Counted from the first letter of the stretch, positions 18,436 through 30,035 are shown. The stretch: DNA of 57,911 nt from Clostridia bacterium (GCA_030154265.1 JASKKH010000010.1:1-57911), one strand, 5' to 3'. Notes: a model not told the origin generated them from the letters alone. Translations and numbers: made by a program.

Positions 18436-20563
18436 TACGGTTTTTTCTCCCTTCCATTTCCTTGATAATCGTTTCTGGGTATTCTACTCTTGTATGAAAA
18501 ATCCCATTTAAAACGTGCATAAAAGCTTCCGCTATTATGCCCAGTTCGCGGAAAGTAAGATCACTATCCTCAAGTTGATTATCTTCTAGTTTTTCTTTTA
18601 TAATCTTCCTTACAAAACCTTCCATTCGCCCCCGGCTCGGATCTGAAAGTGACCGAATTCCGGCTTCAACACTATCTGCAATCATGACAATAGCTGCTTC
18701 TTTAGTCTGGGGCTTAGGACCCTCATATCTAAAGACATTTTCATTAACATTTTCGCCTTGTTCATTTTCAAGTGCCTTATGATAAAAAAATGATATTAGT
18801 GTTGTTCCATGGTGCTGAACAATTATATCTTGTATTACCTCTGGCAAATGGAAATCCTTAGCCATCTCCAAACCATCCCTGACATGAGACGAAATAATAA
18901 GTGTACTTAAAGTCGGTGCCAACTTATCATGAGGATTTTCTGCTCCAACTTGGTTCTCGATAAAAAAGTAAGGTCTATTTAGCTTACCGATATCATGATA
19001 ATATGCGCCCACTCTAGCTAATAGGGAATCAGCACCAACAGCATCAGCTGCAGCTTCAGCCAAATTGCCTACTAAAATACTGTGGTGATAAGTTCCCGGT
19101 GCCTCCAAAAGCAACCGTTTTAACAGCGGATGGTTTGGATCAGACAACTCTAAAAGTTTAACTGCTGTCGTAATTCCAAAGCTATTTTCTAAGAAAGGTA
19201 AAGAACCAATGGTTAATACAGCCGAAAGTAATCCATTTGCTATAGCCAATCCCATTGCTATACTAAGTTGAAAAAGAGAATAATTTAGTATTAAGCCCAA
19301 AGCTATAACAGTCAATAAATTGGCTAGAATTAAATATAAACTCGAACGCACTAAATCAGAACGATGTCGTAGATTTGTAACACAATAGATACCTACTAAA
19401 CCACTGATTATTCCTGCAGCTGTAAATTCGTAAAAAGCTCCACCAATAATGCCTGCTTCTAAGCCAAGAAAAACTGTAAATACTATGGCAAGTTGGATAT
19501 CTAATAAAATGGCAACAAGCATGGACCCAGCTGCCACCGGCATTAGATAACCTACCAAACGGGCAAACTCTGCCCTTCCTCCTATGCTAATAGCTTCTAC
19601 ACCACGTAAAAAAATCAGAAAGATTAGCCACAGAAGTCCAAGTAATAACAATAAATGATTACTAGAATAAATATCGCGTTTATAAAAACGTATATATAAA
19701 ACTATAAGAACCACTAAAATTACCTGTAGAAAAACAAAACCTATAAACTTTCCCCAAGAAGCTTCAGTACGTAAAAGGCCTAATTTTTGTAAAGCCTCAA
19801 TATCTTCTGCTGTAACTATTTCACCATCACTAATAATTTTCTCCCCTTGGCGAATAGTAACCTGTACTGGAACTACCTGGGCCATGGCCTCATTCCGCTT
19901 CTGCATGGTAGCCTTAACATCATAGACTAAGTTAGACTTTAGATTTAAATTTTTTATTACAGCTGAAACAAAAGGTTTATATTCCTCTTTAACGTCTTCC
20001 GTTTGGACTAAAGACAGCATTCTTTCACGAGCACTTGTTAAGGCATCTTGAGATACTGCCTCACCCATAACTTGATTGACAATATCTTTTGTTACATCAG
20101 CTAAGTTCCTAAGAGTACTTGAATCAGCATTAGCTATAGCTTTAATAGTAGCTGTATCTAACTTTAAATCTTTTAATTGATCATTTAAACGCTTAAGGCG
20201 TTCATCGCCTCCATAACGATTAGCTTCTTCTATTGATTTAAATATATCCTCTATATGATTTATTAAATCTATTGAAACTTTACTATCTATTCTGTAAACA
20301 GGCTCTACCTGTTGTGCTGCCTCTTCCCTTGCCTTTTGAGTCAAAACCTCACTTTCATAAACAATACCTTGGCGAGCTTTAAAATCACGAGGGCTAGGTT
20401 GATTAACACTTAGGGTTATTCTTTGGGGTAAAAAATCCAATGACATAATTGCTACAGCAATAATAAACAAGGCCATCCCCCAGATAACCCGCCGAGTTAA
20501 GAAATCGGAACGAAGCCGGGCTAGTAATGGGCTAAGTAACCCTCCTAGCCGCTGCCATGGCAC
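18404..20563 (-). CDS. pgpH: Cyclic-di-AMP phosphodiesterase PgpH (7TMR-HD)
   Basis: A 719-aa membrane phosphodiesterase. A first transmembrane helix (ALFIIAVAIMSL) precedes a ~200-aa outside domain (7TMR-HDED). A block of seven membrane helices (about 270-465) and a cytosolic HD domain follow. Metal ligands appear in TYHHSILVGNLAEAAA, YYHDIGKLNRPYF, ISSHVRDGLE and VQHHGTTLI. PgpH enzymes hydrolyse c-di-AMP. Overlaps with phoH upstream (19 bp) and ybeY downstream mark one operon. Confidence 0.95.
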   Translation of the reverse strand: MPWQRLGGLLSPLLARLRSDFLTRRVIWGMALFIIAVAIMSLDFLPQRITLSVNQPSPRDFKARQGIVYESEVLTQKAREEAAQQVEPVYRIDSKVSIDLINHIEDIFKSIEEANRYGGDERLKRLNDQLKDLKLDTATIKAIANADSSTLRNLADVTKDIVNQVMGEAVSQDALTSARERMLSLVQTEDVKEEYKPFVSAVIKNLNLKSNLVYDVKATMQKRNEAMAQVVPVQVTIRQGEKIISDGEIVTAEDIEALQKLGLLRTEASWGKFIGFVFLQVILVVLIVLYIRFYKRDIYSSNHLLLLLGLLWLIFLIFLRGVEAISIGGRAEFARLVGYLMPVAAGSMLVAILLDIQLAIVFTVFLGLEAGIIGGAFYEFTAAGIISGLVGIYCVTNLRHRSDLVRSSLYLILANLLTVIALGLILNYSLFQLSIAMGLAIANGLLSAVLTIGSLPFLENSFGITTAVKLLELSDPNHPLLKRLLLEAPGTYHHSILVGNLAEAAADAVGADSLLARVGAYYHDIGKLNRPYFFIENQVGAENPHDKLAPTLSTLIISSHVRDGLEMAKDFHLPEVIQDIIVQHHGTTLISFFYHKALENEQGENVNENVFRYEGPKPQTKEAAIVMIADSVEAGIRSLSDPSRGRMEGFVRKIIKEKLEDNQLEDSDLTFRELGIIAEAFMHVLNGIFHTRVEYPETIIKEMEGRKNRNGMLHKQSAG

Positions 20564-21534
20564 ATCTGGTCACTCCTCTCGTAGGCCTTGATAATCTCCT
20601 GAACCAAAGGATGTCTTACAACATCGTTTTCCGTTAGATATTCAATAGCAATACCCTTAATTCCGCTTAGGACACGTTGTACCTCTACCAAACCAGAAGC
20701 TGTGTTACGAGGTAAATCGACCTGAGTTATATCACCAGTTATTACTGCTTTGGATCCAAAACCCATACGAGTTAAAAACATCTTCATCTGCTCGGAAGTA
20801 GTATTTTGAGCCTCATCCAGAATTATAAAGGCATTATCTAAAGTTCGTCCACGCATATAAGCCAAAGGAGCTACTTCTATAATATTTTTAGACATATATT
20901 TTTGTGCAGTTTCTAATCCTAAAACATCATATAGACCGTCATAAAGGGGCCTTAAATAAGGATTGACCTTTTCTTGTAAATCACCAGGTAGAAATCCTAA
21001 CTTTTCACCAGCCTCTACAGCTGGCCGAGCCAAAATAATCCTTTCCACGCTGCGAGACCTTAAGGCATTGACTGCCATAACTACTGCTAAATAAGTCTTT
21101 CCAGTACCAGCTGGCCCAACGCCAAAGACAATATCATAGCGACGCATAGCCTCTATATAACGTAACTGCCCCAAAGTTTTTGGACGAATTTGCTTACCCC
21201 TAGGGGTGACGTAAATTACCTCTCCTAAAGCCTGGGCCAAATCCTTATTACCAGGAATATCCTTTTGGTGTCGAATCAAATTCCAAGTATAATTAATTGT
21301 TGCTATATTAATGTTGGTTCCTGATTTACTTAACTTTATTAATTGATTAAATAGCTCTGATAAAACCTTAACTTCCTGACAATCACCAGTTATAGTCAAA
21401 TCATTACCCCGAGCAATGATTCGGGCAGAACTATTACTTTCAATAAACTTAAGATTTTCATCTTGTTTACCGAAAAGATTAGCTGCTTCACCGTTGTTAT
21501 TTACAGTTATTTTAACTTCGCAAATATCTGGCAA
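20545..21534 (-). CDS. phoH: PhoH-family ATPase
   Basis: A 329-aa PhoH/YbeZ-type ATPase, usually paired with YbeY in RNA metabolism. An N-terminal KH-like ~100 residues precede the P-loop (GVGPAGTGKTYLAVVMA), Walker B (AFIILDEAQN) and the sensor segment (SKAVITGDITQVDLP). ATG 21534 lies behind GGAGGTAATCG. First gene of the phoH-pgpH-ybeY-dgkA block. Confidence 0.96.
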   Translation of the reverse strand: MPDICEVKITVNNNGEAANLFGKQDENLKFIESNSSARIIARGNDLTITGDCQEVKVLSELFNQLIKLSKSGTNINIATINYTWNLIRHQKDIPGNKDLAQALGEVIYVTPRGKQIRPKTLGQLRYIEAMRRYDIVFGVGPAGTGKTYLAVVMAVNALRSRSVERIILARPAVEAGEKLGFLPGDLQEKVNPYLRPLYDGLYDVLGLETAQKYMSKNIIEVAPLAYMRGRTLDNAFIILDEAQNTTSEQMKMFLTRMGFGSKAVITGDITQVDLPRNTASGLVEVQRVLSGIKGIAIEYLTENDVVRHPLVQEIIKAYERSDQMCHGSG

Positions 21535-21621
21535 GTCTTTTTCGATTACCTCCTAACATATTATCACTATATTATAATCCTTTGAATTCCTTACGTAAAG
21601 ACTATAATAGCTTTTTATAGT

Positions 21622-22938
21622 CTATTTATTTTTATTATCTTTCTCTCCCTGATCGATTTTTCCCTTAAGGGGAACGGATTTTCCTATTTCTTCTTCAGTT
21701 TCAAGTAAAACCCGTATTCTAACCAGTTTATCTTCTGGCTTACTTAGAGGGATTATTTTTCTAGCTATAACTTTTGCACCTTTGGGTAAATCTTTTTTAA
21801 TTAAGTCAAGAGCCTTTTTAGTACCTATACTTACTGCTTGTTCATATTTTAAATCATTCCGTTTAATTTTCACTTCAGAATATGTAGTAACGACTAGTTC
21901 AACAGGTATTGAAAATTTTCCCCAGGAAGGTAATTTTATAACTTTATTGTCCTGCTGATAATTTTTATAGAGATGACGGGCCGACCCCTTTATAAAAAAC
22001 TGCCCTTTAGAAGTTATAACCTTTATTGCCGTTTGCTGTCTACCTGTAGGTATTTCTTGAACCTGTTGACGATTAATTTCACACTTCTTTCCATACCAGA
22101 CCCTAGCCCGAACTATACCCTTAGCTCTAACAAGTCGAGGTTTTAATACCTTTTTTGGCTTATCCTTTTCCTCTTCTTTATCTTTAGGCTCAGAAGGTAA
22201 AATTAACCCTGAAATTAAAACTTCCCCCCGGCGAACAGTATCTCCTACAGCTACACGTCCTTCACCGTTAATTACTAATAATTGCTTAATAACTCCGTCT
22301 TTAACTGCGATAATACTTGCTGGACGATCGAAAGTATCCTCTTTCGGTGGTATTGCCTTTTCGACCAAATTAATGTTGGCTTTGGTTCCAGAAAAACTAA
22401 TACCTACCCAGGCGACTTGAGGCAAACGCTGTTCTAGCTGGTGTTCTAAAGCCCGTATATCCAGAGAATTCTTTCTAACACCTGGTTTTAAACCTTCTTG
22501 CCTAGCCACGGAAATAACCTTGTCCACTGTAACTTGTCTTAAAGGCCCATTTTCAGGTTTAACGTCTACTACCCATATAAAGGTTGATAAAAAATAAATC
22601 GTTATAAAAAAGGTGGCGAATCCTACAACCATAAACTTTCTTCCACGTAAACGATTAATAAAAAAGGGTAGCCCTCGCTTGTCCATAATATGAACTCGAC
22701 AATTGCTTTCGCGTGCCAAAGGTCGAATTAACCGATAATCTTTAACAGGCATTTTAAACCGAATGTTACCATCTGGGTTACGTAGGATATCCCATAATCT
22801 AATTCGACGTTCCAAAGCTAAATTTAAAAAATTCTCAGGATTATCACCTTTTATATCAAGTATAATATAACCTTCAATATAAGATAGTAAATTTTCTATA
22901 AACACAGTCCTTCCCCACTCCCCTAGAAAATTTAACAA
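21622..22938 (-). CDS. yqfD: Sporulation protein YqfD
   Basis: A 438-aa YqfD-family protein (SpoIV-related, required for sporulation in Bacillus). An N-terminal cytosolic ~90 residues are followed by a basic patch and one membrane helix (FMVVGFATFFITIYFLSTFI). A large POTRA-like extracytosolic part follows, with VGISFSGTKANINLVEK and a Lys-rich insert (about 250-275). The final ~20 residues are highly charged. It follows yqfC by 52 bp. Confidence 0.92.
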   Translation of the reverse strand: MLNFLGEWGRTVFIENLLSYIEGYIILDIKGDNPENFLNLALERRIRLWDILRNPDGNIRFKMPVKDYRLIRPLARESNCRVHIMDKRGLPFFINRLRGRKFMVVGFATFFITIYFLSTFIWVVDVKPENGPLRQVTVDKVISVARQEGLKPGVRKNSLDIRALEHQLEQRLPQVAWVGISFSGTKANINLVEKAIPPKEDTFDRPASIIAVKDGVIKQLLVINGEGRVAVGDTVRRGEVLISGLILPSEPKDKEEEKDKPKKVLKPRLVRAKGIVRARVWYGKKCEINRQQVQEIPTGRQQTAIKVITSKGQFFIKGSARHLYKNYQQDNKVIKLPSWGKFSIPVELVVTTYSEVKIKRNDLKYEQAVSIGTKKALDLIKKDLPKGAKVIARKIIPLSKPEDKLVRIRVLLETEEEIGKSVPLKGKIDQGEKDNKNK

Positions 22939-22990
22939 ACTAAATAAAATGTTAAATATTTTTAGTATTTTGTTTCCTAGAGTTCAAGGA

Positions 22991-23311
22991 CTAACGGAAT
23001 TCAAGAGACTGAATTTCTCCCTCAAGGGCTATTGCATCAGGTTTTATTTCCCGCAAAAGCATCCCGGCCCCCTTTATTCTGAGCTCTCCTATAGTCAATT
23101 TAAGACGTATTAAGTTGGATTGGTATTCTTTGATACCTCGGTGGTTTTCTAAAACTAAACGATTTCTACCGACAAGAGTTAGACGTGGCAAGTCTAACAC
23201 AGCATCCTGCGGCAAATCTAAAAAATCTGTTAAAACCTTTTCCATACGTTTTGCTTTGTCTGACCAACCAAAAAGAAAATGAGATTTTTCCATCCTGCCC
23301 CCTCCTGCCAA
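22991..23311 (-). CDS. yqfC: Sporulation protein YqfC
   Basis: A 106-aa YqfC-family protein, a sigma-E regulon member in Bacillus and always paired with yqfD. The typical segments are FLDLPQDAVLDLPRLTLVGRN and ENHRGIKEY. ATG at the third to sixth codon is also possible; the region GGCAGGAGGGGG holds the ribosome binding site, so a start at MEKSHF (23296) is plausible. A CATAAATT sequence upstream resembles a sigma-E -10 but no clear -35 is seen. Confidence 0.9.
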   Translation of the reverse strand: MAGGGRMEKSHFLFGWSDKAKRMEKVLTDFLDLPQDAVLDLPRLTLVGRNRLVLENHRGIKEYQSNLIRLKLTIGELRIKGAGMLLREIKPDAIALEGEIQSLEFR

Positions 23312-23344
23312 TAATTTATGCTTTTTAAACGTAAAAAAGACCGC

Positions 23345-23378
23345 AAAAAAGCCCAGTCCCTAAGGACTGGGCTTTTTT
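23345..23378. terminator. Terminator downstream of rpsU
   Basis: GCCCAGTCC (23351-23359) and GGACTGGGC (23364-23372) form a perfect 9-bp stem with loop CTAA. It is flanked by A6 and T6, so it can stop transcription in both directions. On the minus strand it separates rpsU from yqfC. Confidence 0.9.
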
Positions 23379-23441
23379 CCCCAATATTACTGTTCCACCG
23401 GAAAATTTTTCAGTTACCAGGGGTTGGTAGTATTTTTTATT

Positions 23442-23621
23442 CTAATAGAAACGACGTTTTTTACGTGCTGCTTCTGACTTCTTCTTGCGTTTTACACTTG
23501 GTTTTTCATAATGCTCCCTTCGTCTAGCTTCAGAGAGAATACCAGACTTTTGGCAAACCCGCTTAAAGCGTCTTAGAGCAGCATCAAGTGATTCGTTTTT
23601 GCCAATTCTAACCTCGCTCAA
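23442..23621 (-). CDS. rpsU: 30S ribosomal protein bS21
   Basis: A 59-aa bS21 read from TTG 23621, behind GGAGGGAAATAGG. The sequence has the family features: [18 protein letters not shown] at the N-terminus, [12 protein letters not shown] in the middle and a very basic end. The TTG start is unusual for a ribosomal protein but is the only start with a proper ribosome binding site. Position between hinT and yqfC is conserved. Confidence 0.95.
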   Translation of the reverse strand: MSEVRIGKNESLDAALRRFKRVCQKSGILSEARRREHYEKPSVKRKKKSEAARKKRRFY

Positions 23622-23705
23622 ACCTATTTCCCTCCCCCCGCCATCCGGTGGCTTTAACTATAAAATCCGCATATGGCTTAATTATACTTGATACATTTTT
23701 TTGCG

Positions 23706-24050
23706 TCAACCTAAAGCGGTAAGCTGTCTTCCACCTAAGAGATGGAAATGAAGATGGTAAATAACCTGTCCCCCATCTTTTTTGCAGTTATTTACTAAAC
23801 GAAACCCCCTATCAGCTAAGCCCTTCTCTTTAGCTATTTTTATAGCTACTGAATGAATGTGGCCTATAAGATTAGTGTCTTCTGGGCCAATTTCAGTTAA
23901 ATCTGAGATATGTTTTCTTGGTATAATTAAAATATGAACTGGTGCCACTGGGTTAATATCTTTAAAAGCTACCACTTTATCATCCTGGTAAACAATATCA
24001 GATGGAACTTCTCCAGCAACTATTTGGCAGAAAAGACAATCCTTAGCCAT
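23706..24050 (-). CDS. hinT: HIT-family nucleotide hydrolase (HinT-like)
   Basis: A 114-aa histidine triad protein that hydrolyses adenosine phosphoramidates. The N-terminus is CLFCQIVAGEVPSDIVYQDD, and the catalytic triad motif is IYHLHFHLLGGRQ. The two N-terminal cysteines of a zinc-type HIT are present (C5, C8). It lies between mtaB and rpsU as in related genomes. Confidence 0.95.
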   Translation of the reverse strand: MAKDCLFCQIVAGEVPSDIVYQDDKVVAFKDINPVAPVHILIIPRKHISDLTEIGPEDTNLIGHIHSVAIKIAKEKGLADRGFRLVNNCKKDGGQVIYHLHFHLLGGRQLTALG

Positions 24051-24107
24051 AGCTTGCTCCTTTCCTTTAACTATTATATGTATCTTCTTTAATAAATTTC
24101 TCTATTT

Positions 24108-25445
24108 CTAAAGTTTTACCTTCTTTAAACTAACATTTTTTTCTATTCTTCCCGATATTAAACTTTGTTTAAATTCTTCTAACTTAACTGGAACTAATTG
24201 TCCAGTTAAATCCTTTTCGGCTGGGAAAATTACCCTTAGGTAATTGCTTGTGTAACCTTCATAAAAACCTGGTTTATTATTTACCGGCTTTTCTACCAGA
24301 ACTTTAAGGACTTCATTTAAAAACCCTTGGGCATATTCCCTGGCTAAACGGTTCCCAAGTTTTAATAAATTCCGTTCGCGCTCCTTTTTTATTTCATGAG
24401 GTACTTGATTAGACATTTCTGCAGCCTTAGTCCCTTGACGGGGAGAATAAGGGAAAACATGAATTCCAGCCAACGATGCTTGTTTAACTATATTCATCGT
24501 ATTTTCAAATTGAGTTTCGGTTTCCCCCGGAAAACCAACCATAACGTCACTGGTAATAGCTGCACGCGGTCGACGAAAGCGTAAGCTATTAACTAGTTCT
24601 AAATAATCTTCTCCAGTATAGTGACGCCCCATCTTCTCAAGTATTGTATTATCCCCACTTTGAAGTGGAATATGAAAATGTGGGCAAATTACTTCTTCTC
24701 TTGTTAGAACTGATTTTAGTTCTGAAGTAAAATCTAAAGGTTCAATAGAACTAATACGCAAACGCTTCAAACCATCTACCTTAACAAGTTTTTTAAGTAA
24801 ACCAGCCAAATTTATATCGGTTGTTAAGTCACGACCATAAGCTCCTGTATGAACACCGGTGAGAACAACTTCTAAAAAACCCTTCCCAACAAGATGTTTA
24901 ACCTCAGTCAGTATCTGTTCGGGTTCTCTACTGCGCAAAGGACCTCGAGCATAGGGAATAATGCAATAACTACAGTATTGTTCACAACCTTCCTGAATTT
25001 TTATAAATGCTCTAGCTCTAGTTACTTCTACTAAAGGTAACTCTTCAAATCTCTCATAATCATTATGGGAACGGACTGCATTAATGGGGGTCTCTTTTTC
25101 ACGTGCAAGGGTAACTAGTTCTACTAACTTATGTCTGTCCTGTGTGCCTATTACTACATCTACTCCAGGAATATTAGAAACTTCATCCGGGGACACCTGA
25201 GCATAACAACCAGTAACCGCTATAACTGCCTCAGGATTAGTTTTTATAGCTCTCCGAATAAACTGACGTGACTTGCGATCACTTATATGAGTTACTGTAC
25301 AAGTATGTATTACATAAACATCAGCTTTTTCAGTAAAAGGAACTACCTCATAACCTTCTTGTCTAAAAAGCTCTTTAAAAGCCTCTAATTCATTTTGATT
25401 TACTTTACAACCCAAACTTACCATAGCAACACGGGGTAATGCCAC
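24108..25445 (-). CDS. mtaB: tRNA (t6A37) methylthiotransferase MtaB
   Basis: A 445-aa radical SAM methylthiotransferase that makes ms2t6A at position 37 of tRNAs. The N-terminal domain has three conserved cysteines (SLGCKVNQNE, HTCTVTH, TGCYAQ) for one Fe-S cluster. The radical SAM motif is EGCEQYCSYCIIPYARG. A TRAM domain closes the protein (about 380-440). Normal length. Confidence 0.95.
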   Translation of the reverse strand: MALPRVAMVSLGCKVNQNELEAFKELFRQEGYEVVPFTEKADVYVIHTCTVTHISDRKSRQFIRRAIKTNPEAVIAVTGCYAQVSPDEVSNIPGVDVVIGTQDRHKLVELVTLAREKETPINAVRSHNDYERFEELPLVEVTRARAFIKIQEGCEQYCSYCIIPYARGPLRSREPEQILTEVKHLVGKGFLEVVLTGVHTGAYGRDLTTDINLAGLLKKLVKVDGLKRLRISSIEPLDFTSELKSVLTREEVICPHFHIPLQSGDNTILEKMGRHYTGEDYLELVNSLRFRRPRAAITSDVMVGFPGETETQFENTMNIVKQASLAGIHVFPYSPRQGTKAAEMSNQVPHEIKKERERNLLKLGNRLAREYAQGFLNEVLKVLVEKPVNNKPGFYEGYTSNYLRVIFPAEKDLTGQLVPVKLEEFKQSLISGRIEKNVSLKKVKL

Positions 25446-25500
25446 CTGTATGCACCTTCTTATTAACTTAATGATTTATAACCAATAATATAAGTACCAG

Positions 25501-26241
25501 TTACCCCAAATCACCCCAGCTATACATTATTGCCGATAAACAAGCAATTCCCGCTGTTTCCGTTCTTAAAATCCTGGGACCTAGGGTAACTACTTTACCG
25601 CCATAGCTCCTAGCTAGTTCTACTTCTTCCGTGGTTAATCCCCCTTCTGGCCCAACTAAAATGCCTATCTCTAAAGGTTTGTTCTGATTATGGAGAATCG
25701 TTTTAAGACTTTGAGAGGATTCCTTTTCCCAAGGTACTATTAATAAACAATTAGGATTAATCCCTGCCAAAGCTGTTGACAAATTCATCGGTCCTTTTAC
25801 TATTGGTATATGATGACGACGGCTTTGGCGGGCAGCTGCCAAAGCCTTCTGCTGCCAACGTTCTCTACGTCGATTAATACTTTTCGGGTTAGGCCTAGGA
25901 ATTGAACGTTCAGTGGATACTACAACGACACTATCTATCCCTAATTCTGTACATTTCTCAACAATTAAATCCATTTTGTCACCCTTGGGCCAACCCTGAT
26001 AAAGAACCACCTTAATGGGGGGTTCTGGATTGGGTAAAGTAGATATAACTTCTGCTAAAAGCTGCTTTTTGGTAATTGATTTAATCTCAGCAACATAGCC
26101 TTTACCTTCACTATCAGCGACAGTTATCTTCTCGCCTTCCCTTAGCCGTAACACATTAATGGCATGGTGAGCATTTTCCTCTTCTAAGACAACGGGTTTA
26201 TTGGCTTCAACTTTATAAGAAAGAAAAAAATGGTGGGCCAT
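25501..26241 (-). CDS. rsmE: 16S rRNA m3U1498 methyltransferase RsmE
   Basis: A 246-aa SPOUT-class methyltransferase. The N-terminal PUA-like domain (HHAINVLRLREGEKITVADSE) is followed by the knotted SAM-binding region ILVGPEGGLTTEEVELAR and LGPRILRTETA. It lies 24 bp after dnaJ. The prmA gene that usually sits between dnaJ and rsmE is missing here. Confidence 0.95.
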   Translation of the reverse strand: MAHHFFLSYKVEANKPVVLEEENAHHAINVLRLREGEKITVADSEGKGYVAEIKSITKKQLLAEVISTLPNPEPPIKVVLYQGWPKGDKMDLIVEKCTELGIDSVVVVSTERSIPRPNPKSINRRRERWQQKALAAARQSRRHHIPIVKGPMNLSTALAGINPNCLLIVPWEKESSQSLKTILHNQNKPLEIGILVGPEGGLTTEEVELARSYGGKVVTLGPRILRTETAGIACLSAIMYSWGDLG

Positions 26242-26265
26242 AACGGCTCACCCTCCTTCGCTTTA

Positions 26266-27411
<1,146 letters not shown>

Positions 27412-27418
27412 TCACCAG

Positions 27419-29257
27419 CTACTCTTTTTTATCGTCATCATCTACAACTTTATAATCGGCATCATAAACATTTTCGTCCTTAGCGTTTTCTCCACCTTCA
27501 TTAGTCTGCCCAGCCTGATTATTTTGTTGCTGCTGGTACATTTTTGTGGTCAAGGCATATAGAGCTTGTGAAAGCGCTTCTGATTTTTCTTTAATCTTAT
27601 CAACATCTTCACTATCTAAAACACCCTGTAGCTCTTTTTTGGCCTTTTCAATACGTTCTACTTCCTCTTTATCAGCTTTATCTTTTAATTCCTTAAGGGT
27701 ACGATCTGTTTGATAAATAAGTGAGTCAGCCTGATTCTTAGCCTCAATTTGCTCTTTACGCTTTTTATCAGCCTCTGCAGCAGCTTCAGCCTCTTTGACC
27801 ATACGTTCAATTTCCTCTTCAGACAATCCGCTGGAAGAAGTTATTGTTATTTCCTGTTGTTTGCCGGTGCCTAAGTCTTTAGCCGATACGTTAACTATAC
27901 CATTAGCATCAATATTAAACTTAACTTCTATTTGAGGAACACCTCTTGGGGCTGGAGGAATACCTGTTAGCTGGAACCTGCCTAAAGTCTTATTGTCCGC
28001 AGCCATAGCCCGTTCACCTTGAAGAACATGTATATCTACAGATGTTTGATTGTCTGCTGCTGTAGAAAATACTTGGCTTTTACTGGTAGGTATAGTAGTA
28101 TTACGTTCAATTAATTTGGTAAAGACTCCACCTAAAGTCTCAATACCTAATGATAATGGTGTAACATCTAACAGAAGAACATCTTTAACCTCACCTGCTA
28201 GAACTCCTGCTTGGATAGCTGCTCCTAAAGCAACACATTCATCGGGATTAATGCCTTTATGTGGTTCTTTCCCTAAAATCTTACGTACTGTTTCTTGTAC
28301 CAAAGGTACTCTAGTAGAACCACCAACTAGTATTACTTTGTCAATATCACTAGGTTTTAGACCTGCATCTGATAAAGCCTGTTGAGTAGGCTCAACAGTT
28401 TTTTGTACCAAATCAGAAATAAGTTCTTCAAATTTAGCTCGAGAAAGGTTGGTATCTAAATGAACAGGTCCATTTGGTGTAGCTGAAATAAATGGTAGAT
28501 TAATATTGGTACTGGTCATTCCAGATAGCTCAATTTTGGCCTTTTCTGCAGCCTCCTTTAAACGCTGTAAAGCCATCTTATCGTTTCTTAGGTCAATACC
28601 ATGCTCTCGCTTACATGTATCTATAAGAAAATCAATAATCCTCTCATCAAAGTCATCGCCACCCAAACGATTATTACCACTTGTGGCCTTAACTTCGAAG
28701 ACACCATCACCGAGTTCTAGAATAGAAACATCAAAAGTACCGCCACCAAGGTCATAAACCAAAATTGTTTGATTATCACCTTTATCTAAACCATATGCTA
28801 AAGAAGCTGCTGTTGGTTCGTTAATTATACGTAAAACTTCTAAGCCTGCAATGCGACCGGCATCTTTGGTAGCCTGACGTTGGCTATCTGTAAAATATGC
28901 AGGAACCGTAATAACAGCTTGTGTGACTTTTTCACCTAAATAGGACTCCGCATCAGCTTTTAGTTTCTGAAGAATCATTGCTGAAATTTCCTGAGGAGTA
29001 TATTCTTTATCGTCAATCTTTACAGTATGTTTTGTACCCATATGGCGCTTAATAGAAATAATAGTCCGATCTGGATTGGTAATTGCCTGGCGTTTAGCTG
29101 CCTGACCGACAATCCTTTCTCCATCCTTTTTAAAAGCAACTACTGAAGGAGTAGTTCTACCCCCCTCACTATTGGGAATAACTACTGCTTCGCCACCTTC
29201 CATAACTGCTACACAAGAATTAGTTGTACCTAAGTCAATACCAATTACTTTTCCCAT
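27419..29257 (-). CDS. dnaK: Chaperone DnaK (Hsp70)
   Basis: A 612-aa Hsp70. The ATPase domain starts [17 protein letters not shown] and contains [15 protein letters not shown] and the [17 protein letters not shown] linker region. The substrate-binding domain and an acidic C-terminal tail ([14 protein letters not shown]) follow. The Gly/Gln-rich segment [10 protein letters not shown] lies before the tail. It is co-transcribed with grpE and dnaJ. Confidence 0.98.
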   Translation of the reverse strand: MGKVIGIDLGTTNSCVAVMEGGEAVVIPNSEGGRTTPSVVAFKKDGERIVGQAAKRQAITNPDRTIISIKRHMGTKHTVKIDDKEYTPQEISAMILQKLKADAESYLGEKVTQAVITVPAYFTDSQRQATKDAGRIAGLEVLRIINEPTAASLAYGLDKGDNQTILVYDLGGGTFDVSILELGDGVFEVKATSGNNRLGGDDFDERIIDFLIDTCKREHGIDLRNDKMALQRLKEAAEKAKIELSGMTSTNINLPFISATPNGPVHLDTNLSRAKFEELISDLVQKTVEPTQQALSDAGLKPSDIDKVILVGGSTRVPLVQETVRKILGKEPHKGINPDECVALGAAIQAGVLAGEVKDVLLLDVTPLSLGIETLGGVFTKLIERNTTIPTSKSQVFSTAADNQTSVDIHVLQGERAMAADNKTLGRFQLTGIPPAPRGVPQIEVKFNIDANGIVNVSAKDLGTGKQQEITITSSSGLSEEEIERMVKEAEAAAEADKKRKEQIEAKNQADSLIYQTDRTLKELKDKADKEEVERIEKAKKELQGVLDSEDVDKIKEKSEALSQALYALTTKMYQQQQNNQAGQTNEGGENAKDENVYDADYKVVDDDDKKE

Positions 29258-29290
29258 CTTTATCTACCCCCTACTAACATTACTGAAAGC

Positions 29291-29962
29291 TTAATTTCCA
29301 GTTCCTTCTGCAACAGCCACCTTAACCATGGCTGGCCTTAACAATTTACCTTTTAGAGTGTAGCCTTGGCGAAATTCTTCTACCACCATATTTACTTTTT
29401 CCTCATCGTTTGTTTCTTCACGAGCTATTGCTTCATGTAAATCCGGGTTAAAGGGTTGCCCCAATGCTTCAATAGGCGTTAACCCTTCCTTGCCAAGTAT
29501 GTCCTTAAATTGACGCAAGGTCATTTCAACACCTGTTGCCAAATTATCGTTTTCTACGTTACCATTTACAGCCGCTAAGGCTCTCTCCAGGTTATCTAAT
29601 ACTGTTAATAGATTACTAACCAAGTCAATTGTAGCTCTATTAGTTATTTCTTGTTGCTCACGCCGAACACGTTTACGATAATTATCAAAATCTGCCTGTA
29701 GGCGTATATATCGTTGTTGTAAATCAGCTAACTCTGACGTTTTCTTTTCTAACTCATTTTTAATATCGTTTAATTCCTTATTAGGATCTTTTTCTTCGTC
29801 AACATCTTTTTCTTCGTTAGAATTTATTTCCTCAGAATTTATTTTCTCACTGCACTCGGCTGTGGTGTCATTTTCGTCCTTTATTGAATCCTCTGTTTCC
29901 TTTAAAGCCTCCATTTCCTCTCCGTCTAACCCTTCATTTGTTTTATTTTCCTTGGTATCCAT
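29291..29962 (-). CDS. grpE: Nucleotide exchange factor GrpE
   Basis: A 223-aa GrpE. A long, acidic, low-complexity N-terminus (about 1-75) is followed by a coiled coil (ELADLQQRYIRLQADFDNYRKR) and the C-terminal beta domain (FNPDLHEAIAREE). ATG 29962 is 13 nt after AAGGAG. The longer open frame to 30082 would overlap hrcA and include the terminator sequence, so I reject that extension. Confidence 0.95.
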   Translation of the reverse strand: MDTKENKTNEGLDGEEMEALKETEDSIKDENDTTAECSEKINSEEINSNEEKDVDEEKDPNKELNDIKNELEKKTSELADLQQRYIRLQADFDNYRKRVRREQQEITNRATIDLVSNLLTVLDNLERALAAVNGNVENDNLATGVEMTLRQFKDILGKEGLTPIEALGQPFNPDLHEAIAREETNDEEKVNMVVEEFRQGYTLKGKLLRPAMVKVAVAEGTGN

Positions 29963-29985
29963 TAAATATCGATCACTCCTTTCGC

Positions 29986-30013
29986 AAAAAAAGCCAGCAC
30001 CAAAGGCACCGGC
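29986..30013 (-). terminator. Intrinsic terminator between hrcA and grpE
   Basis: Minus strand GCCGGTGCC pairs with GGTGCTGGC (G-U pairs included) around a TTT loop, followed by seven T residues. Read-through would be needed for hrcA transcripts to reach grpE-dnaK, so this may set a lower or higher ratio of repressor to chaperones. Confidence 0.65.
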
Positions 30014-30035
30014 CTCATCAGGTAACCTTTTAATA

